From: 'Cynodon dactylon' phytoplasma
Lineage (GTDB): Bacteria > Bacillota_I > Bacilli_A > Acholeplasmatales > Acholeplasmataceae
Length of the DNA: 34,098 nucleotides
Assembly (NCBI RefSeq): GCF_009268075.1
Contig: NZ_VWOH01000005.1
Span: 1-34,098, forward strand
Direction: 5' to 3'
The stretch's first letter is position 1; every line of letters starts with the position of its first letter. Of this stretch, positions 32,105-34,098 are shown piece after piece. A program made the translations under genes and the position numbers. The notes beneath the pieces were generated by a model. It was given only the letters and a program-made list of their open reading frames with translations, did not search any database and was not told the origin of the DNA.

Positions 32105-33526
32105 TTAAATTTGGTTATTATTTTGTGTATTTTTTAAATAATCTTTTAGTTTTGTATTCCAAACTAAATACTCTTCTTCACATTTTTTTCTGATTTCATC
32201 AATTTCTTTCAATTCTTTCTTAACATTTTGTTTTGAATCTATAACTTCCTCTAAATCAGAGGGTAGCATTGTTTCATGTTCTGGGTTTTTAAATTTATAC
32301 TTAGCAGTTTTTTTATATGCCGATTCAATAATATCTTTTAATTCGCGATTAGAATAATTTTTGTTTTTACATCTTTCAGCTAATTTATCTAAAAAAACAA
32401 AAGAATAATAACTTATACTATAAGGAGTTATAATATGTTCAAAAAAATTTTTAATTTTTTCATTTTCTAATAAACCAATATAAATTTTTTGACTAAAACG
32501 GCTTAAAAGAGCAGCATCGACTTGATTTAAAAAATTTGTAGCTCCCATTACAACAATTTTTTTATTACTTTTTTTATAGCCATCTAATTTCAATAACAAA
32601 CTATTAATAATATTGATTGATACCTTATTATCAGCAATATTTTCTCTATTAGTAAAACCATTTATTTCATCTATAAAAATAATACTTTTTTTATGAGATT
32701 CAGCATCTTTCCAAATTTTATCTAAAATTTCTGCTCCTTCACCAACATATTTTCTATCAAATATAGAAGGATCAATTTCAATAAAATGTACTTTTGCTTC
32801 ATTACAAAAAGCTTTGATTAAAAAAGTTTTTCCTGTTCCAGGAGGTCCATATAATAAATAACCTTTAGGTTGAATTTTTTCTACATTAACTAAATCATTT
32901 TTATCTTGGAAAAAATAAATTAAATCTTCTAACTCATTTTTTGCTTGATCTAATCCGAAAATATCTTTAAAAAAAATTTTATTTTGATTATCTTCGTCTT
33001 CATCTTTACATATTTGTTTGTTTTCTAAATATAACATTTTTTTTCTAAATATATTTAATTGTTTTTGGAAATAATTTATTTGTTTATCTAAAAAATTATA
33101 AAAATTATTTAAACTTTTTATATTAAATATATTATTATCTATTTTAATTTCAACATCCGTATCTGATAACTTTAAAGATAAAATATATTCAATAAATTTT
33201 TTATTATTAATATCGTATTGAATCGCTTGTTCTAATTTAGAAATATTTTCTTTTAAATAATTATAATAAAATAATATTTCTTCTTCTTCTTTAGTTTGTT
33301 TATCCGAAGATAATTTTTCTTTAATATTTTTTTTATCTCTAATATCGTCAAATATTTTTTCAAATTTGTTAATAATTTCATTTTTATCTTTATTATCTAC
33401 ATAAGAATTATTTACTGAATTTTTTTGAAATAAATAATAAATTAAAAGGCTAAATATTATAATATATAAAAAAATATTTTTTCTTTTTTTTGTATCATTA
33501 TTAATATTTTTTGTATCATTATTCAT
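32105..33526 (-). CDS. Membrane-anchored AAA+ ATPase, FtsH-like, without protease domain
   Basis: 473 residues. A short Asn/Asp/Lys-rich start contains a duplicated N-N-D-T-K (2-6 and 9-13). One membrane helix (about 18-34) precedes a long charged, coil-prone segment (about 45-185). The AAA+ domain follows: Walker A G-P-P-G-T-G-K-T near 226-233, pore-like K-Y-V-G-E-G near 258-263, Walker B I-I-F-I-D-E-I-N near 278-285, sensor 1 G-A-T-N near 324-327 and arginine finger S-R-F near 341-343. A helical lid region follows. FtsH would continue with an H-E-x-x-H zinc protease domain; here about 60 charged residues end the protein and no such motif exists. ATG 33524-33526 has only a distant AGGCAGGT. 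It has a good promoter (33584-33612). Related ATPases are common in PMUs. It is likely an unfoldase or remodeller at the membrane. Confidence 0.85.
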   Translation of the reverse strand: MNNDTKNINNDTKKRKNIFLYIIIFSLLIYYLFQKNSVNNSYVDNKDKNEIINKFEKIFDDIRDKKNIKEKLSSDKQTKEEEEILFYYNYLKENISKLEQAIQYDINNKKFIEYILSLKLSDTDVEIKIDNNIFNIKSLNNFYNFLDKQINYFQKQLNIFRKKMLYLENKQICKDEDEDNQNKIFFKDIFGLDQAKNELEDLIYFFQDKNDLVNVEKIQPKGYLLYGPPGTGKTFLIKAFCNEAKVHFIEIDPSIFDRKYVGEGAEILDKIWKDAESHKKSIIFIDEINGFTNRENIADNKVSINIINSLLLKLDGYKKSNKKIVVMGATNFLNQVDAALLSRFSQKIYIGLLENEKIKNFFEHIITPYSISYYSFVFLDKLAERCKNKNYSNRELKDIIESAYKKTAKYKFKNPEHETMLPSDLEEVIDSKQNVKKELKEIDEIRKKCEEEYLVWNTKLKDYLKNTQNNNQI

Positions 33527-33583
33527 AAATTTAAATCGACCTGCCTATTATTGTTTTAATAAATATTAAAAACTTATCTTAAC

Positions 33584-33612
33584 ATAATAACAATATTATT
33601 TAAAAATATCAA
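33584..33612 (-). promoter_or_regulatory. Predicted promoter of the AAA+ ATPase gene
   Basis: On the minus strand TTGATA (33612-33607) and TATTAT (33589-33584) are 17 bp apart (4 of 6 and 5 of 6). They follow immediately after the terminator of the upstream gene, which fits a new transcription unit. Confidence 0.6.
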
Positions 33613-33620
33613 TAATTTAT

Positions 33621-33657
33621 AAAAAAAACCTTAATAACTTAAATGAAGTTATTAAGG
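33621..33657 (-). terminator. Intrinsic terminator of the right-edge coiled-coil gene
   Basis: A perfect 12-bp stem CCTTAATAACTT (33629-33640)/AAGTTATTAAGG (33646-33657) with a 5-base loop is followed, on the minus strand, by eight T (33628-33621). It lies 57 bases after the stop of the gene at the right edge. Confidence 0.85.
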
Positions 33658-33714
33658 AAATATGTTCCAATAAATAAAAAATTAGTAAATAAATTATTTT
33701 TTTTATAAATTATT

Positions 33715-34098
33715 TTAAAAAAAACTATAAATAAACTTTTTTTGCAAATTCATAATAAATTTTTTATTTTTAATTTTTGTTGTTAAAATAACAATTTCAT
33801 CATTATTAATATCTTTTAATTGCTCTAATTCTTTTTTTATTATGTTTAATTTTTCTAATTCTTTTTTTATTATGTTTAATTTTTCTAATTCTTTCTTTAT
33901 TATGTTTAATTTTTCTAATTCTTTTTTTATTATGTTTAATTTTTCTAATTCTTTTTTTATTATGTTTAATTTTTCTTGATAATTTTTTTGTTGATTAAAA
34001 ATACTTTGTTTTAAAATAAAATTTTTATTTTTTATGTCATTTATATATTTTTTTAAATTTTGTATTTCTATTTGTTTATTATGAATAAATAAAATAAG
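33715..34098 (-). CDS. Coiled-coil protein with five decapeptide repeats (5' partial)
   Basis: The minus-strand frame is open from the right edge to TAA at 33715-33717 (127 codons visible) with no start codon early in it, so the N-terminus is outside the window. The visible part begins L-I-L-F-I-H-N-K-Q, possibly the end of a membrane helix. A Lys/Asn/Ile-rich coiled region follows. Five tandem copies of K-L-N-I-I-K-K-E-L-E (coded at 33823-33972) come next, then Q-L-K-D-I-N-N-D-E and a short tail. The repeats are nearly identical in DNA with synonymous AAA/AAG and GAA/GAG changes, a sign that they are translated. A stem-loop terminator follows directly. It resembles other phytoplasma membrane-anchored coiled-coil proteins; function unknown. 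Confidence 0.75.
   Translation of the reverse strand, partial: LILFIHNKQIEIQNLKKYINDIKNKNFILKQSIFNQQKNYQEKLNIIKKELEKLNIIKKELEKLNIIKKELEKLNIIKKELEKLNIIKKELEQLKDINNDEIVILTTKIKNKKFIMNLQKKFIYSFF
33823..33972. repeat. Five 30-bp tandem repeats within a coding region
   Basis: Five consecutive 30-bp units differ at only a couple of bases (for example CTTTCTTTAT versus CTTTTTTTAT near 33891-33900). The 30-bp period equals ten codons, so copy-number change keeps the frame. Confidence 0.9.

Noticed and set aside
33823-33972. CRISPR-like array of 30-bp repeats
   Set aside because: There are no spacers. The repeats are contiguous, in frame and encode a coiled coil.

Overview
The window looks like chromosome of a phytoplasma ('Candidatus Phytoplasma', Acholeplasmatales) or a very close relative. 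It is extremely A+T-rich, with homopolymer tracts throughout. It encodes a Gram-positive-type PolC, many solute importers and several small exported proteins, and no cell-wall genes. UGA is read as stop: mnmE ends exactly on its family-invariant C-terminal C-x-G-K tetrapeptide followed by TGA at 18598-18600, and tryptophans are TGG. This argues against the UGA=Trp mycoplasmas. The species cannot be named from the sequence alone.

Layout. (1) 2-5879, plus strand: polC, cut by the left edge, then nox with its own promoter and a dyad over the -10. (2) 6012-9726: a minus-strand membrane protein with YD-like repeats, a plus-strand DUF2963-like protein with decapeptide repeats, and a minus-strand SF2 helicase. 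(3) 10117-20633, all plus strand: asnS, then a four-gene carbohydrate-type ABC importer (ATPase, two permeases, anchored binding protein), nrnA, mnmE and thrS, closed by a bidirectional terminator. (4) 20744-25538: an accessory patch of four minus-strand membrane or exported proteins and one plus-strand coiled-coil membrane protein. It is rich in T-tracts, hairpins and apparent non-ATG starts. (5) 25531-29299, minus strand: an oligopeptide ABC importer in transcribed order B-C-F-D, whose leader carries two 52-bp hairpin repeats. (6) 30149-34098: an M29 aminopeptidase preceded by a quadruple Shine-Dalgarno array, a YqaJ/lambda-exonuclease-like nuclease, a membrane-anchored FtsH-like AAA+ ATPase without protease domain, and a coiled-coil gene with five 30-bp repeats running off the right edge.

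How the genes fit together. The housekeeping genes cover replication (PolC), translation (AsnS, ThrS), tRNA wobble modification (MnmE), oligoribonucleotide and pAp turnover (NrnA) and NADH reoxidation (Nox). Two ABC systems bring in sugar or glycerol phosphate and peptides, and the M29 aminopeptidase could finish peptide breakdown. The nuclease, the FtsH-like ATPase and the DUF2963-type proteins are the kinds of gene seen in phytoplasma potential mobile units (PMUs), so regions 2, 4 and 6 may contain PMU remnants. No transposase or complete unit is visible.

The most notable points are: up to three exported or membrane-protein genes that seem to start at AUU or another non-AUG codon behind a good Shine-Dalgarno; the repeat-rich leaders of the peptide importer and the aminopeptidase; a variable-looking T/A repeat upstream of a surface-protein gene; and the isolated YqaJ nuclease beside the protease-less FtsH-like ATPase. 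No tRNA, rRNA, CRISPR or IS element was recognised.
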